A stretch of DNA of 38,741 nucleotides, from positions 1-38,741 of the forward strand of contig JAGGQZ010000023.1 in assembly GCA_018613055.1 (NCBI GenBank). The letters are read 5' to 3'. The DNA is from Chryseobacterium sp. ISL-80. GTDB taxonomy: Bacteria; Bacillota; Bacilli; Bacillales; Cytobacillaceae. The position numbers and the translations under genes were made by a program. The notes beneath the pieces are model-generated. The model searched no databases and was not told the origin of the DNA. It saw only the letters and a program-made list of their open reading frames with translations. Below, one piece after another: positions 1 to 7,920 of the stretch (within the stretch, counting starts at the first letter, position 1; each line of letters opens with the position of its first letter).

Positions 1-20
1 CGGGCATAGCCCGGGGTTTT
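1..20 (+). terminator. Possible terminator of a gene upstream of the window
   Basis: A 5-bp stem (CGGGC, ATA, GCCCG) is followed by GGGTTTT. The stem may extend left of the window, so only the right part can be judged. It would end a plus-strand gene outside the window. Confidence 0.4.
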
Positions 21-36
21 CATTTCCACAAATAAG

Positions 37-63
37 AAGAGCAGCGGGTGATCCGCTGCTCTT
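37..63 (-). terminator. Hairpin terminator for the 169-aa protein gene
   Basis: An 11-bp perfect stem (AAGAGCAGCGG with CCGCTGCTCTT) has the loop GTGAT. It lies just past the stop codon of the minus-strand gene at 69-578. The T-tract on that strand is weak (CTTATTTG), while the plus-strand side reads TTTCTGTTT, so it may act in both directions. Confidence 0.65.
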
Positions 64-68
64 TCTGT

Positions 69-578
69 TTAACCGAACTGGTTGGTCGGCACAATTTTGA
101 TATTGTCCCCTTCAAATTTCCTTTCACCAAACAAGGTGATCAAGGTGCAGCTCAAAATCCGAAATGGGCTGGTTTCGACTTCGTACTCGGCCAGAATCCC
201 GGAAGCAAGCTCCTCGCCATCTTCATTCAATGCCTGAACGTTTTGGCCTTCTAATGTCCTAAGTTTCGCTTTTATCAAGAACGCTTTCCACTCTTCCCAA
301 TTTTTAATTAAGAAGGCCTTTTCACCATTCTCCAGGTAGCCGAGCTGGCAGCCGCTTTCGTCGATGGCAGCTTCATTCCCGTAGCTTAACTCCATGACAA
401 TATCCCGCAAAAATTGGAATTCATCGAGGTCCAGATAGGGGTCGATGTAGAATTCCACTTCATTTCCTGTTCCCTTGAAGGTGGCAAGTGTTTTATTGTT
501 CATGATCACCGTTTGGTTTTTTATATGTTCTGATGCAATATCGTTGATGGGAGTGCCCATTATTTTTAAAGTCAGCAT
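69..578 (-). CDS. Unrecognised 169-aa protein
   Basis: I do not recognise the family. The start was placed at 578 (MLTLKIMGTPI) rather than at an upstream in-frame ATG because AAAGGAGAT lies just before this ATG; a perfect -10-like TATAAT lies about 35 bases upstream. The protein is soluble and acidic, with no signal peptide or membrane segment. It looks like mixed alpha/beta, with aromatic-rich patches (FYIDPYLDLDEF, IKNWEEWKAFLIKAK). It is a single gene ending at a hairpin and is convergent with whatever lies to the left. It is probably real, given a good ribosome site, its length and ordinary codon use. No function can be assigned. Confidence 0.7.
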   Translation of the reverse strand: MLTLKIMGTPINDIASEHIKNQTVIMNNKTLATFKGTGNEVEFYIDPYLDLDEFQFLRDIVMELSYGNEAAIDESGCQLGYLENGEKAFLIKNWEEWKAFLIKAKLRTLEGQNVQALNEDGEELASGILAEYEVETSPFRILSCTLITLFGERKFEGDNIKIVPTNQFG

Positions 579-953
579 AACAATCTCCTTTTCGGTCGTC
601 TTGTACCTTTCATTATAATGATTTTGCCCTATGAGCGGTGTGACAAACTTCATTTTATCCCCAGAAATAAGAAAGCTAGTACGAAAGATATAGAAGTCCT
701 AAAAATTTCGACAGGAACTGCCAAATTACTGGATGGTTTATTAAAAACATTACATATTTTTCAGAGCTTGTAGCACAACTGAAAGCTTCCTGAAATCTTG
801 AATGAAAAATAGTCTGATAGAATACAATGATAAGGTTTGAGGGCAAGCACCATAAGGGAAAAAGAATAGTTATCTAAAACAATTTTTTCATGCCTGAAGG
901 AGTCTGAGGGCTCTTTTTTTGGATTGATATTATCGAGAGGTCGGAGGAAAGTC
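579..953. other. Intergenic region between divergent genes
   Basis: This 375-base stretch separates the 169-aa protein gene (minus) from the GTPase gene (plus). It holds a -10-like TATAAT on the minus strand (612-617) and a terminator-like hairpin on the plus strand (897-920). A weak TTGAAT (798-803) with TACAAT 19 bases later might serve the GTPase. No convincing ORF or RNA gene was seen. Confidence 0.5.
897..920 (+). terminator. Terminator-like hairpin in the GTPase gene leader
   Basis: AAGGAGTC and GGCTCTTTT can pair (8 bp including G-T wobbles) around the loop TGAG, followed by a run of seven T. No gene precedes it on this strand, so it would act inside the leader of the GTPase mRNA or end a short untranslated transcript. 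The stem is weak, hence the moderate score. Confidence 0.4.
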
Positions 954-3698
954 ATGACATTTGAAGAGCAATTAATCAAAAAGTCGTATTTTGAAACCTA
1001 TATGGATTCAGGTAACAGGACACATCCAGTCCAGGTACTTGGAGAGCTCTACCTTGCCGAGCAGAAGAATGATATGCCGGACTTGGCATACATCCGCTAT
1101 GCGCAGGGTGAGGTTTATTTTCACCATAAAGATTATGAAGCGGCGATTTTTAAATGGGAAAACATCACGAATGAGCTGGAGCCATGGGCAAAAAAGAACA
1201 TGGGGGATGCGTTCCTGGAGCTTGGCCTGCTGACATCGGCGGAAGAGCTGTTCCTTTCAATTGAGACAGATAGCGATGTGCTGAAAATCGAGAGCGGCCT
1301 GCAGCTGTTATCACTTTACATAGAGCAGGGTAAGCTTGCTAAAGCGGTCGCTGTCATTAAAAAAGCAGTGGCACTTGATCCGGATTATCCAGGTGTGACC
1401 GAAATCGCCCGTTCCTTTTTCGAGGAGCAAAATGACTGGGATAATGCTGTCGAGCTTGCTGTCAACGAAGGAATCCGTACGGAGTCGCCAAAATGGTTTG
1501 ATGTCTTGAACCAGTATGTTGAACAGGGACATACCGCGGGATTCGCCCCTGGCTATTTTAACGAGGCATTATCTGTGTTATTCCAGGTGGACAGAAGCCG
1601 GTTTGAACAGCTCGCTGTATCCCTATGGCAAAGCTACCGGAACGAGAGCACCTACATGGCATGGTTAAGGGAATTCAATCAATTATTCAGCGGGATGGAC
1701 GGAAACAGGAGAGATGGCTGGACACAATTGTCAGCGGTCTATCAGGAAAGCTATTTTGAATTGATTAATGGAGACATGCTGATCAAGGAAATTTCACCGC
1801 TGATCCCGGAAATGCTGACCAACTGGCTGAAAATAACAAGCCCGGTGAACAGCCTTGTCGCAGCGTCATCCATCATTGCCTGGAATGAGGTATTCCCAGG
1901 ATCGATTACGGCTTCGGCGATACATGACGCCGAGACCTTGGTCCTGAACTCAAATGAGTACCATGATGGCTATAAGGATAGCATGATGTTGTTCCAGTCG
2001 ATCATCAAATGGGCCGAAGAGCATGAAATTGAGGTTGGCAACAAGATTAAGTGGATGGTCCAGGAGCTACATGAGTCCAATGTCCATAATATGCTTGTCG
2101 CCGGCGTTTCGGGCAATGGAAAGTCTTCCTTCGTCAACACAATCGTGGGCGAAGAATTGCTTACTGCCCCGACTGCAGCGGTCATTCGGTTCATGGATCA
2201 GGAAAATCCGGCAGCCTATGAAATCACCGATACAGAAATACGTCAGATCACGGATGTTGAGGACTTTAAGGAGGCAGCGGGTGTCAGCCGGAAGAATCAT
2301 AAGAATGAAACCATCATTGATTTCAAGGCACACTTCCCATTCCTGCGCGATCACGACCTGGCATTGATTGATACCCCCGGGGTCAACCGCAATAACTATG
2401 ATAAGCATCCACTCTACAATTACTTGAGATTTGCAGATAGTTTGCTGTTCGTCCTCAATGCGAGTGATCCTTTTACGGAAAAAGAAAGGGATATCCTCGG
2501 GAAAATATCTGAATTCTTCCCGGATCTGAATATTCACTTCCTGTTGAATAAAATCGATGTAATATACGGACAGCAGGAAGCAGCGGAAGTTTTCGATCAG
2601 ACATGGGCAGAAGTCAGCCAATACTATCCGGATGCAAAAATGTTCGCCTTCTCATCCAATTATGATAATGCGCAGCAGCTGAAGGATTTCTCGAATTTTA
2701 TTAAAACAACCAGAAACGCAGTCGATCTTGACCAGGAACGCACCGCGAAACTGCAGTTCTTTGTCAGACGGGGGATCACGTATTTGCTCGATAAGCGGGT
2801 TGAAATCGAGAATAACCATATGGAATCCATCAGCTGGAATGAGGAAATGGTCAGCAAGCTGAATGGTGCGATCAATCAGTTGGGCGATATTGAAGAGGAA
2901 AAGTCACGCTCCATCCAGAAGTCATTCCGTAAAATCAAGGATGAAACGCGTGCGGAAATCATCGAGAAGGTACCGGAATTACTGCGCAGCTGCTCGGACT
3001 TGGTGACAGAGGACAGTGATTTTGGCAACATCCATTCGGAAATGGACGAGGAAATGAACAAGCGAATCGAAGAATATCTGGAAAAAACGGTATTGCCAAA
3101 GTTCCATGCCGATTTGAATGACTGGATCCAATTTTCGAAAGATGAGTTTGACCAGAGCCAGAATTATCTGGGCGAAATGGCAGAGGGCTTTAACTCGATG
3201 TACGGAGAAGAACGGATCAGCCTTGATTGTGATTTCAGGGTACTCGATGATTGGCGCCGCGACGCGGACCGGATGACGAATGGGGTTCACTACGAGAAGG
3301 TCAACATCATGAACCGCTCGACACCTCAAGCATTTTTCCTGAAAAGCGCCGGGAAGCTGCTTGGAGTGCTGCCGCAAAATAATACGATGCTTTATAACAG
3401 GTATAAATCCTATCTGGAGACAGAGGATTATTATGAAATTGGCGTAACCATCGCCAAGAGGTTCCTGCAGCAATTCGAGATCTTCGAAAAATCGATTGAA
3501 CGCGATGTGAATCTGTTCTTCAAACAGCCATTCAGCGTTCTTGAAGAATCGGTAGAAGAAGCTAAGAGCGAAATTGAACACGGTAAGAACGAATTGGAAA
3601 AATTGAGGATCAACCCGGAATTGTACCGCGATCCATTGACACTTTTTGAAGTGAAACTTCGTCAGTTTGAATGGATGACCGCAGCCGGCAGGGGTTGA
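954..3698 (+). CDS. Dynamin-type GTPase with N-terminal TPR-like region
   Basis: The start was placed at ATG 954 (MTFEEQ), preceded by GGAGG with a 7-base gap; an in-frame ATG 30 bases upstream lacks a ribosome site. The protein has 914 aa. Residues about 1-190 form helical, TPR-like repeats (for example ALDPDYPGVTEIARSFFEE). The GTPase core follows: P-loop GVSGNGKSS (384-392), G3 DTPG (473-476) and G4 NKID (532-535). A long charged helical region with coiled-coil character fills the C-terminal third. This order fits bacterial dynamin-like or Era-fold GTPases that remodel membranes or respond to stress, but no clear transmembrane segment is visible. It is a single gene closed by a strong terminator. 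The GTPase call is firm; the cellular role is unknown. Confidence 0.88.
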   Translation: MTFEEQLIKKSYFETYMDSGNRTHPVQVLGELYLAEQKNDMPDLAYIRYAQGEVYFHHKDYEAAIFKWENITNELEPWAKKNMGDAFLELGLLTSAEELFLSIETDSDVLKIESGLQLLSLYIEQGKLAKAVAVIKKAVALDPDYPGVTEIARSFFEEQNDWDNAVELAVNEGIRTESPKWFDVLNQYVEQGHTAGFAPGYFNEALSVLFQVDRSRFEQLAVSLWQSYRNESTYMAWLREFNQLFSGMDGNRRDGWTQLSAVYQESYFELINGDMLIKEISPLIPEMLTNWLKITSPVNSLVAASSIIAWNEVFPGSITASAIHDAETLVLNSNEYHDGYKDSMMLFQSIIKWAEEHEIEVGNKIKWMVQELHESNVHNMLVAGVSGNGKSSFVNTIVGEELLTAPTAAVIRFMDQENPAAYEITDTEIRQITDVEDFKEAAGVSRKNHKNETIIDFKAHFPFLRDHDLALIDTPGVNRNNYDKHPLYNYLRFADSLLFVLNASDPFTEKERDILGKISEFFPDLNIHFLLNKIDVIYGQQEAAEVFDQTWAEVSQYYPDAKMFAFSSNYDNAQQLKDFSNFIKTTRNAVDLDQERTAKLQFFVRRGITYLLDKRVEIENNHMESISWNEEMVSKLNGAINQLGDIEEEKSRSIQKSFRKIKDETRAEIIEKVPELLRSCSDLVTEDSDFGNIHSEMDEEMNKRIEEYLEKTVLPKFHADLNDWIQFSKDEFDQSQNYLGEMAEGFNSMYGEERISLDCDFRVLDDWRRDADRMTNGVHYEKVNIMNRSTPQAFFLKSAGKLLGVLPQNNTMLYNRYKSYLETEDYYEIGVTIAKRFLQQFEIFEKSIERDVNLFFKQPFSVLEESVEEAKSEIEHGKNELEKLRINPELYRDPLTLFEVKLRQFEWMTAAGRG

Positions 3699-3707
3699 TT
3701 GTAAAAG

Positions 3708-3740
3708 GAAGATTCCCGGATTTGGGAATCTTCTTTTTTT
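3708..3740 (+). terminator. Intrinsic terminator of the GTPase gene
   Basis: A 10-bp perfect stem (GAAGATTCCC with GGGAATCTTC) has the loop GGATTT and is followed by seven T, nine bases after the stop codon. Confidence 0.92.
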
Positions 3741-3781
3741 ACGAGATAGAAAGGTATAAAAATTAAATTTTCATAATAATA

Positions 3782-3810
3782 TTGACAATATGAATACAGG
3801 AGTTTAAAGT
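3782..3810 (+). promoter_or_regulatory. Sigma-A promoter of the SAM-riboswitch operon
   Basis: A perfect -35 TTGACA (3782-3787), a 17-base spacer and a -10 TAAAGT (3805-3810) lie about 40 bases before the riboswitch aptamer. Position and spacing fit a start site near 3817. Confidence 0.7.
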
Positions 3811-3850
3811 AAAGTTTATCAATTTGCCAGATTAATTAAATAACGAAATT

Positions 3851-4016
3851 CTCTTATCAAGAGTGGCAGAGGGACTGGCCCTATGACGCCCGGCAACCGT
3901 TCCATCAGGAATTGGTGCTAAATCCTGCAAAACGATATGTTTTGGAAGATAAGAGAGGAATCTGACCTTTTCACCATTGTGTTCGAAACCTCTCTTTTCT
4001 GGAGAGGTTTTTTTAT
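3851..4016 (+). promoter_or_regulatory. SAM-I (S-box) riboswitch with terminator
   Basis: The S-box core is plain: P1 pairs CTCTTATC (3851-3858) with GATAAGAG (3948-3955). Between them come the conserved AGAGTGGCAGAGGGA, GCCCGGCAACC and GGTGCTAAATCCTGC blocks. The expression platform is visible. Terminator arms AACCTCTC (3987-3994) and GAGAGGTT (4002-4009) precede a T run. An antiterminator forms between AAGAGAGG (3951-3958) and CCTCTCTT (3989-3996), competing with both P1 and the terminator. The family switches transcription off when S-adenosylmethionine is abundant, so the transporter behind it should be made when SAM is low. Confidence 0.96.
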
Positions 4017-4055
4017 TTGGGTTAGCTGAGCAGACACACTAAGGGGGAAATGCAA

Positions 4056-5156
4056 ATGAAAAGAGTAGGATTCAAAAAGGTATTTTTAACAGCGGTCGCT
4101 TCAGCATTGCTGCTGACGGGCTGCGGCGGAGGAGAAACGAAGACGGCAAGCGGTCCTGTTGAGGGAGTTCCGGATCGTTTTGCAAAAGGTGAGGAAGTCA
4201 AAATCAAAGTCATCCGCAAGATTGGCGGAGATGATCATACTGCACAATTTTTAGCCGGAGCGAAGGCAGAGGGTGAAGCGCTTGGCTTCAAGGTCGACGT
4301 TTTCACTGCTAACGGAGATACAGCAAAATTCCATGACGCCATCAACCAGGGGCTCCAGCAGGACTATGACGGATTTATCATCTCACATGGAGATGATGCA
4401 GCAACTGTAGACGATGTAAAAAAATTGACGGCTAAGGGCAAAAGTGTCGTGACGTTCGATTCGAATCCTGATCTCGCCCAGGTTGAAGGAGTGACACTCA
4501 CTTCCCAGGATGACGAAGCACTCGCAACCCAGGCGCTCGACCAGCTTGTGAAGGATCAGAACGGTGAAGCGAATATTGTCTACCTCTGGGTCGATGGCTT
4601 CCCGCCAATGGTCAGAAGAAATAAAGTTTACCAGGAAACGCTGAAGGCGAACCCTGGAATTAAAGAGGTTGAGAGATTCGGAGTTGCCGCAGCCGATACA
4701 AGCGTACAAACGCAGAATGCAGTTGCAGCGATGCTGAACAAACATCCAAAAGGAGAAATTGACGCGATCTTCGCGACATGGGATGCATTTGCGATTGGCG
4801 CAGCGCGTGCCATCAAGGAAGCTGGCCGCAATGAAATCAAGATTTACGGCATCGATGTTTCCAATGCAGACCTTCAGGAGATCCAGGCAGAAGGCAGCCC
4901 ATGGAAATACACAGCAGCCGTTGATCCGAAGCTGATCGGTGAAGTGAATATGAGATTGCTGGCGAAAAAGCTGGCTGGCGAAGAAACACCGGCATCATAC
5001 GACCTTGAAGCGTCACTGATTTCACAGGAAGAGCTTCAGCAGTCGAAAAATCCAGTCAACATGGCAAATCTGGCTGAAATCATCGACGGATGGGGCAAAT
5101 CGGATGCATTTTTAGAAGATTGGATGGAAAAATTGAAAGATCACTATAAGAAATAA
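4056..5156 (+). CDS. Ribose-family ABC substrate-binding lipoprotein (SAM-controlled)
   Basis: The start was chosen at ATG 4056 (MKRVGFKK). AAGGGGG at 4041-4047 sits at the right distance, whereas ATG 4050 is only a few bases away from it. The 366-aa protein begins with a lipoprotein signal (hydrophobic LTAVASALLLTGC, Cys as lipidation site), then a periplasmic-binding type 1 fold as in RbsB and related sugar-binding proteins (VFTANGDTAKFHDAINQ, FDAIFATWDAFAIGA-like segments, YGIDVSN). It is the first gene of a three-gene importer and directly follows the SAM riboswitch. A methionine-related solute is therefore likely. Published comparative genomics of Gram-positive methionine regulons predicted an S-box-controlled methylthioribose ABC transporter (named MtnABC there), and a ribose-type binding protein fits that idea. 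The substrate is inference. Confidence 0.88.
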   Translation: MKRVGFKKVFLTAVASALLLTGCGGGETKTASGPVEGVPDRFAKGEEVKIKVIRKIGGDDHTAQFLAGAKAEGEALGFKVDVFTANGDTAKFHDAINQGLQQDYDGFIISHGDDAATVDDVKKLTAKGKSVVTFDSNPDLAQVEGVTLTSQDDEALATQALDQLVKDQNGEANIVYLWVDGFPPMVRRNKVYQETLKANPGIKEVERFGVAAADTSVQTQNAVAAMLNKHPKGEIDAIFATWDAFAIGAARAIKEAGRNEIKIYGIDVSNADLQEIQAEGSPWKYTAAVDPKLIGEVNMRLLAKKLAGEETPASYDLEASLISQEELQQSKNPVNMANLAEIIDGWGKSDAFLEDWMEKLKDHYKK

Positions 5157-5189
5157 CCATTGAAATGGTTTGTTGAGAAGTTTTTATAG

Positions 5190-5279
5190 CTGGAAAAATT
5201 ATTATATAGCGACTTTTCAATTTGGATGGCGAGAATTTCACTTTAATAGCGAACTGGAAATTACACGTGGTTTTTTCCA
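5190..5279. repeat. Degenerate 20-30-bp repeats with GCGA cores
   Basis: The phrases ATATAGCGACTTTTC, ATGGCGAGAATTTCA and TAATAGCGAACTGGAAA recur here, ending near a TTTTTTCCAGTT. The reverse complement of 29630-29720 carries the same phrases (TTAGCGATTTTCAC, TTGGCGATTTCC, TTGGCGAACTGGAAA). The two intergenic regions seem to share a dispersed repeat family in opposite orientation. Confidence 0.5.
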
Positions 5280-5290
5280 GTTGTGAAAAA

Positions 5291-5329
5291 CAAAGCAGGC
5301 ACTCTCAAACTAAGAGAGTGTCTGCTTTG
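5291..5329 (+). other. 16-bp hairpin between binding-protein and ATPase genes
   Basis: A nearly perfect 16-bp stem (5291-5306 with 5314-5329, one G-T pair) has the loop AAACTAA and no T-tract. Sitting between the binding-protein gene and the ATPase gene, it probably protects the upstream mRNA end or dampens read-through, giving more binding protein than membrane parts. That role is inference. Confidence 0.65.
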
Positions 5330-5355
5330 CAGAATGGTAGGGAGGGGGAACCCGG

Positions 5356-6852
5356 ATGATGCTTCATATGAAAAACATCAGTATTGAGTTTCCGGGAGTT
5401 CGGGCTTTGAACGGTGTGGATTTCAATACGGCAACTGGCAGGGTCCACGCATTGATCGGAGCGAACGGAGCGGGCAAGTCGACATTGATGAAGGTGCTTT
5501 CCGGTGCGCATGATCATTACACGGGGGGAATCCAGCTTGATGGCGAGAGTGTGGAAATCAGGACACCAGCTCATGCGCAAAAGCTCGGGATCCAGACAGT
5601 TTACCAGGAGGTTGATACAGCCATTATCCCGTCGCTGACTGTGGGCGAGAATATCATGCTCAACCAAACAGTTCAGAGTCTGGACAACAGGCACTGGATG
5701 AATTGGAAGCAGTTGTTCAAGCAGGCAGAAGACATTCTTAAGGGCATGAACCTCAAGCTTCCTGTGAAAAAGCTTGCCGGGGAACTGACGCTTGCGGAAA
5801 AACAGCTTGTTTTGATTGCCCGGGCGATTTCAAGCAATTGCTCATTTCTGATCCTTGACGAACCAACCGCTCCTCTCAGCCATACTGAAACAACGGAACT
5901 GTTCCGGATTGTCCGCGATTTAGCTAAAAGGAATGTAGGCATCATTTTCATTTCCCACCGGATGCCGGAAATCTTTGAAATATGCGATGAGGTTACCATC
6001 ATGAGGAATGGCGAGTTCATTGTAAAAAAGGAAACTGCGGACTTGGAACCACAGCAGGTGATTGAATATATGCTCGGCCGTAGGATGGAAGATCAGTTTC
6101 CGGCAAGATCGAATACACTCGGAGATACTCTGCTTGAAGTGGCAGGCTTATCGGATGGAGACAAAGTGAGAAACACTTCCTTCTATGTAAAGGCAGGGGA
6201 GATTGTCGGGATTGCCGGCCTTGTAGGAGCAGGGAAGACGGAGTTGTGCAAAGCACTTTTTGGCGCGTCACCAACTGTTGGCGGCACAGTGAGGCTTAAT
6301 GGAAAAGAACTCAAACTGACGAGCCCGCATGCGGCGGTAAAAAGCGGACTGGCGTTGGTTCCGGAAGAGCGCCGCAAGGAAGGTGTCCTGGTGGCAGAGT
6401 CAGTCAGCTCCAATCTGTCAGCCGTCAGCTTGAAAAATTTTTCCAAGCTATTTGGCTTTATCGATCGGCGCTCTGAAAAGAACACAGCGCAGGAATACAT
6501 AAAAGCTCTTGGCATCAAGACCCCTTCAGAATCGGCCAAAGTTGAAAACTTATCAGGCGGGAATCAGCAGAAGGTGGCGATTGGCAGATGGCTGCTTGCC
6601 GATGCTGATGTGTATATTTTTGACGAGCCGACCAAGGGTGTCGATGTAGGCGCGAAAAGAGATATTTTCGAGCTGATTGCAAAACTGGCAGCTCAGGGTA
6701 AGGGAATCATCTATGCTTCCTCCGAACTGTCCGAGATTGTCGGCATCACGGATCGGGTTTACGTGCTCTATGATGGTGAAGCGGTCAAGGAGCTCGCAAC
6801 CGCCGAAACAACAGAAGAAGAACTATTATTTTATTCAACAGGAGGCAGATAG
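5356..6852 (+). CDS. Sugar-type ABC importer ATPase, two ABC domains (RbsA/MglA-like)
   Basis: This 498-aa protein has two fused nucleotide-binding domains, the usual size and plan of RbsA/MglA. Domain 1 has Walker A GANGAGKST (35-43), the degenerate signature LTLAEKQL and Walker B FLILDEPTAPLS. Domain 2 has GLVGAGKTEL, the canonical signature LSGGNQQ and Walker B VYIFDEPTKGVDVG. The start at 5356 is preceded by GGGAGGGGG with a 7-base gap; ATGs at 5359 and 5368 are also possible. The stop is one base before the permease start, so the two are translationally coupled. It powers import of the solute bound by the upstream lipoprotein. Confidence 0.93.
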   Translation: MMLHMKNISIEFPGVRALNGVDFNTATGRVHALIGANGAGKSTLMKVLSGAHDHYTGGIQLDGESVEIRTPAHAQKLGIQTVYQEVDTAIIPSLTVGENIMLNQTVQSLDNRHWMNWKQLFKQAEDILKGMNLKLPVKKLAGELTLAEKQLVLIARAISSNCSFLILDEPTAPLSHTETTELFRIVRDLAKRNVGIIFISHRMPEIFEICDEVTIMRNGEFIVKKETADLEPQQVIEYMLGRRMEDQFPARSNTLGDTLLEVAGLSDGDKVRNTSFYVKAGEIVGIAGLVGAGKTELCKALFGASPTVGGTVRLNGKELKLTSPHAAVKSGLALVPEERRKEGVLVAESVSSNLSAVSLKNFSKLFGFIDRRSEKNTAQEYIKALGIKTPSESAKVENLSGGNQQKVAIGRWLLADADVYIFDEPTKGVDVGAKRDIFELIAKLAAQGKGIIYASSELSEIVGITDRVYVLYDGEAVKELATAETTEEELLFYSTGGR

Positions 6853-6853
6853 G

Positions 6854-7858
6854 ATGGAAGCCAAACTCCCATTGCAGCAGGAAACACCGCCGAAAAAGAC
6901 ATTTGAGCTGTTCCAGTTCCTTTACAAGTACGGGACGATTTTGACGATTTTTGTGCTGATCGCTGTCTTCGCGGCTGCGAACCCGAGTTTTATCAACGGC
7001 GACAATGTCGTCAATATCTTAAGGTCGATCTCCATCGTGACCATCATCGCGATTGGCATCACCATCTCCCTGACGGTGGATGGTTTCGATTTATCGGTCG
7101 GTTCTGTGGCCTCGTTATCCAATGCGGTTGTCATCTCGATGTTCGTCTGGTTTTCGCAGAACACCCTGATTGCCGTTTTATCCGCAATCGCGGCAGCCTT
7201 GATTGTGGGCGCACTCAATTCGCTGATGATCGTCAAGCTGAAGATCCCGGACTTGCTGATGACTCTGGCGATGATGTTCATCATCCAGGGAACGGCACTG
7301 ACTTATACAAAGGGCGCTACTGTCTCGGAAAACATGATCCTGCCAGACGGCAGTTTTTCCACAGGAATAATCAGCCCGTTTTTTGCAAAAATAGGGCAGG
7401 TACCGTGGATCATCCTTATCATGGCTGTTGCCGTGATCATCGTCCATATTTTCCTGACATACACAAAGCATGGCCGCTATATGTATGTCATCGGAGGGAA
7501 CAAGGAAGCAGCAAGACTTTCAGGCATCCCGGTCAACCGCTATAAAACAGCTGCCTATCTGCTTTCGGCTCTATTCGCGGCAATTGGAGGCATCGTTCTG
7601 GCTTCCCGTGTCATGACCGCAGAAATCAATGCGGGTTCGCCATATTTAATGGATGCTGTGGCCGCCGCCTTTATCGGCTTCTCCGTCCTCGGGGCCGGAA
7701 AACCGAACGCATTCGGCGCCTTCATCGGGGCAGTGCTGATCGGCATTTTGCAAAATGGGCTAGTCATGATGTCGGTCCCATATTATGCAATGGATATCGT
7801 GAAGGGGACCGTATTGGCATTTGCACTGGGGATCACTTATTATAAGCAGAAACATTGA
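6854..7858 (+). CDS. Sugar-type ABC importer permease (RbsC-like)
   Basis: The start was placed at ATG 6854 (MEAKLPLQQ), with GGAGG inside the end of the ATPase gene. The reading frame stays open further upstream, but that part overlaps the ATPase gene and has no ribosome site. The 334-aa protein has 8-10 hydrophobic segments and the BPD_transp_2 family signature region (GFDLSVGSVASLSNA, GGNKEAARLSGIPV, AAAFIGFSVLGAGKPNAFGAFIGA). It is the membrane channel of the importer formed with the two preceding genes. Only one permease is present, as in ribose systems, where it works as a dimer. Confidence 0.93.
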   Translation: MEAKLPLQQETPPKKTFELFQFLYKYGTILTIFVLIAVFAAANPSFINGDNVVNILRSISIVTIIAIGITISLTVDGFDLSVGSVASLSNAVVISMFVWFSQNTLIAVLSAIAAALIVGALNSLMIVKLKIPDLLMTLAMMFIIQGTALTYTKGATVSENMILPDGSFSTGIISPFFAKIGQVPWIILIMAVAVIIVHIFLTYTKHGRYMYVIGGNKEAARLSGIPVNRYKTAAYLLSALFAAIGGIVLASRVMTAEINAGSPYLMDAVAAAFIGFSVLGAGKPNAFGAFIGAVLIGILQNGLVMMSVPYYAMDIVKGTVLAFALGITYYKQKH

Positions 7859-7870
7859 TGAGCAAGTAAA

Positions 7871-7911
7871 AAAGCCCGATTGGGCAGCGACCCAAATCCG
7901 GCTTTCTTTTT
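7871..7911. terminator. Bidirectional terminator between importer operon and FNT gene
   Basis: A stem of about 13 bp (AAAGCC.GATT.GGG with CCC.AATC.GGCTTT, one mismatch and one bulge) has T-runs on both sides. It lies 12 bases after the permease stop and 10 bases from the stop of the minus-strand FNT gene, so it serves both. Confidence 0.85.
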
Positions 7912-7920
7912 ATCCTACAT

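Noticed and set aside
2067-2621. A 184-codon minus-strand frame within the GTPase gene
   Set aside because: It is antisense to the conserved GTPase core and lacks a ribosome site; coding clearly lies on the plus strand.
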